Shown: positions 62,843 through 64,000 of the stretch, piece after piece | Layout of the letters: the number at the start of each line of letters is the position of its first letter | How positions within the stretch are numbered: the stretch's first letter is position 1 | DNA from: Oxalobacteraceae bacterium CAVE-383 | GTDB lineage: Bacteria; Pseudomonadota; Gammaproteobacteria; Burkholderiales; Burkholderiaceae_D | Length of the DNA stretch: 64,000 bases | Reading direction: 5' to 3' | NCBI GenBank assembly: GCA_004134995.1 | Contig: REGP01000005.1 | Coordinates: forward strand, 234,625 to 298,624 | Notes under the pieces: model-generated | Database searches by the model: none | What the model saw: the letters and a program-made list of their open reading frames with translations, nothing else | Told to the model about the DNA's origin: nothing | Translations under genes and position numbers: made by a program

Positions 62843-64000
62843 TCAGGCGATACGCTCGATCACCTTCTCGATGCCATGCGAGTGTGCATCTTCGCGCACC
62901 CCGACCGCGCTGGTGCTCGGAAACACCAGCGACTTGATCACCACCGGCACCGCGCCCGAGGTCTCCAGCATCGCGCCGATGTCGATGAAATCGAAGGCCT
63001 TCAACACGATCCCGTCGATCGACACCACCGCATTGGCCAGCTTGCATTCCTGCTCGCAGTGAATCCCGATCAGCCCGCCGATGTCGCCGTCGCCCACCAG
63101 GATCAGCGGCAAGCCATTCTTGAGCACCGCCGCCATGCCCGCGATCACGCCCCGGCAGAACGCATCCATGCGCGCAAACGTCGCCGACGGATGCCAGCGA
63201 TAGCACACCGCCACCGCCTGCTCGCCATGATGCAGATCGAAATTGCGCAACGCCGTCTGCACCGCCGCCGCGATCGCCGCGCTGTCCAGCACCTCCGCCT
63301 CCAGCGGCAGGTCCGGCGTGATCACGGCGATGTTCTTCAACGGTAAAACGCTTTGCGGCTCGATATAGATCGTGCTGCCGCTGACCTGGATCGTATATTG
63401 CGACGCCCCCACCACCGTGGCCCGGATGCCTTGCTCCGGCGTCTCGATGCGCGACCCCCAGGCTTTGACGCGCTGCAATACCGCCTGCGCCAGCGGTCTG
63501 CCCAGGTCGCCGAACGACTGCGCCTGCACGCCGTAGATATATTCCGAAACCCCGCCCGAGAACGTCACCGCATCCGGCGCCCGCAGGTTCTGCAGCGGGT
63601 CCAGCCGCAGCAGTTCGGTCACGGCCGGTTCCAATGTATTCGGGGCCTGCTGGATCACCTGCAATAAGCGGTCGGCCATGCGCTCGACCATCTTGTTCAA
63701 GCCTGCCGCGTCGGGGATTTCGCCGATCTGGATTGTCAGACCAACTTCATCTGCGAAACGCTGGCCCGCCGCCTCGATGCGAACTACTTTACCTTGCGCA
63801 TCGAAGGAGACGATGCGCGCGCCCACGTCCGCCGCCGTCAGGTCGACCAATTCTCCCGCTTCGCACACCGAGATCTTCGAGGTGCCGCCGCCGATGTCGA
63901 TGTTCATGATGCGCGCCGTCTCGCGGATCGAGCGCGCCGCCGCGCCCGAGCCGAACGCCGCCAGCGTCGTCTCCAGCGCATCGCCGGCACTGACCGAGAC
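62843..64000 (-). CDS. eutA: EutA-like ethanolamine ammonia-lyase reactivating factor (5' end cut)
   Basis: The frame is open to the right edge, giving 385 residues of what should be about 470. EutA reactivates adenosylcobalamin-dependent ethanolamine ammonia-lyase by exchanging damaged cofactor. The actin-like phosphate motif IMNIDIGGGTSKISVCEAGE is clear, as are DAVTFSGGVSEYIYG and LPLILVGDGDIGGLIG. An ATG at 63907 lies inside this conserved motif, so it is not the real start. eutBC would be expected upstream, outside the window. Confidence 0.88.
   Translation of the reverse strand, partial: VSVSAGDALETTLAAFGSGAAARSIRETARIMNIDIGGGTSKISVCEAGELVDLTAADVGARIVSFDAQGKVVRIEAAGQRFADEVGLTIQIGEIPDAAGLNKMVERMADRLLQVIQQAPNTLEPAVTELLRLDPLQNLRAPDAVTFSGGVSEYIYGVQAQSFGDLGRPLAQAVLQRVKAWGSRIETPEQGIRATVVGASQYTIQVSGSTIYIEPQSVLPLKNIAVITPDLPLEAEVLDSAAIAAAVQTALRNFDLHHGEQAVAVCYRWHPSATFARMDAFCRGVIAGMAAVLKNGLPLILVGDGDIGGLIGIHCEQECKLANAVVSIDGIVLKAFDFIDIGAMLETSGAVPVVIKSLVFPSTSAVGVREDAHSHGIEKVIERIA

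Overview
The window is a chromosomal segment of a betaproteobacterium, most likely Burkholderiales and probably Oxalobacteraceae. This rests on protein style and gene order: a succinylase-type dapC-dapD-ArsC-like-dapE block, ompR-envZ, alr-radA, a tsaB-rimI cluster, and lysC beside a tRNA-Ser. It is gene-dense, uses GC-rich codons throughout, and shows no prophage, transposase, integrase or CRISPR. Both ends cut through genes: a methyl-accepting chemotaxis protein at the left and a EutA-like protein at the right.

Layout. 1-8.6 kb: chemoreceptor, lysine/diaminopimelate synthesis (dapC, dapD, dapE), the prmB methyltransferase and an ABC-F ATPase. 8.7-16.1 kb: a small secreted protein, ompR-envZ with a FlhE-like secreted protein overlapping its end, then radA and alr on the minus strand and an lplT-type lysophospholipid transporter. 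16.1-19 kb: a minus-strand overlapping operon tsaB-rimI-(HolD-like)-DUF1853. 19-21.3 kb: a thioredoxin-like protein, lysC, and tRNA-Ser(GCT) with a rearranged, duplicated 3' tail. 21.3-27.3 kb: PAP2 phosphatase, TonB-dependent receptor, DHA2 transporter and LysR regulator. 27.6-35 kb: proline iminopeptidase, an M29-like metalloprotein, aidB, a diguanylate cyclase, tag and glk. 35-45.9 kb: a TPR/ATP-grasp-like fusion, PBP1A, glpK, glpD, a sigma-54-type amt gene and a DHA1 transporter. 46-52 kb: a two-component system, a chemoreceptor and an EAL protein. 52-57.2 kb: AlaC-like aminotransferase, FMN-riboswitch-controlled ribH (type 2), an outer-membrane barrel and metC. 57.3-59.4 kb: a rubrerythrin-rubredoxin-reductase operon. 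59.4-64 kb: an Asr-like peptide, tRNA-Arg(ACG), a Gly/Ser-rich lipoprotein, a periplasmic binding protein, an IclR regulator and EutA.

Most genes are housekeeping. The points most worth a second look are as follows. A degenerate uracil-glycosylase-like protein upstream of the DUF1853 gene and beside rimI carries both terminal signatures of the DNA polymerase III psi subunit (HolD). A FlhE-like protein is coupled to ompR-envZ. A TPR protein is fused to an ATP-grasp-like domain. A ~115-bp hairpin repeat family is present whose arms covary between copies. A palindromic element is built from the tRNA-Ser tail. Several promoters have well-formed operator dyads: TonB receptor, rubrerythrin, amt, and an OmpR-type direct repeat shared by ompR and an Asr-like gene.

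All functional names come from reading the protein sequences and recalling families. No database search was run, and promoters and operators are pattern-based predictions.
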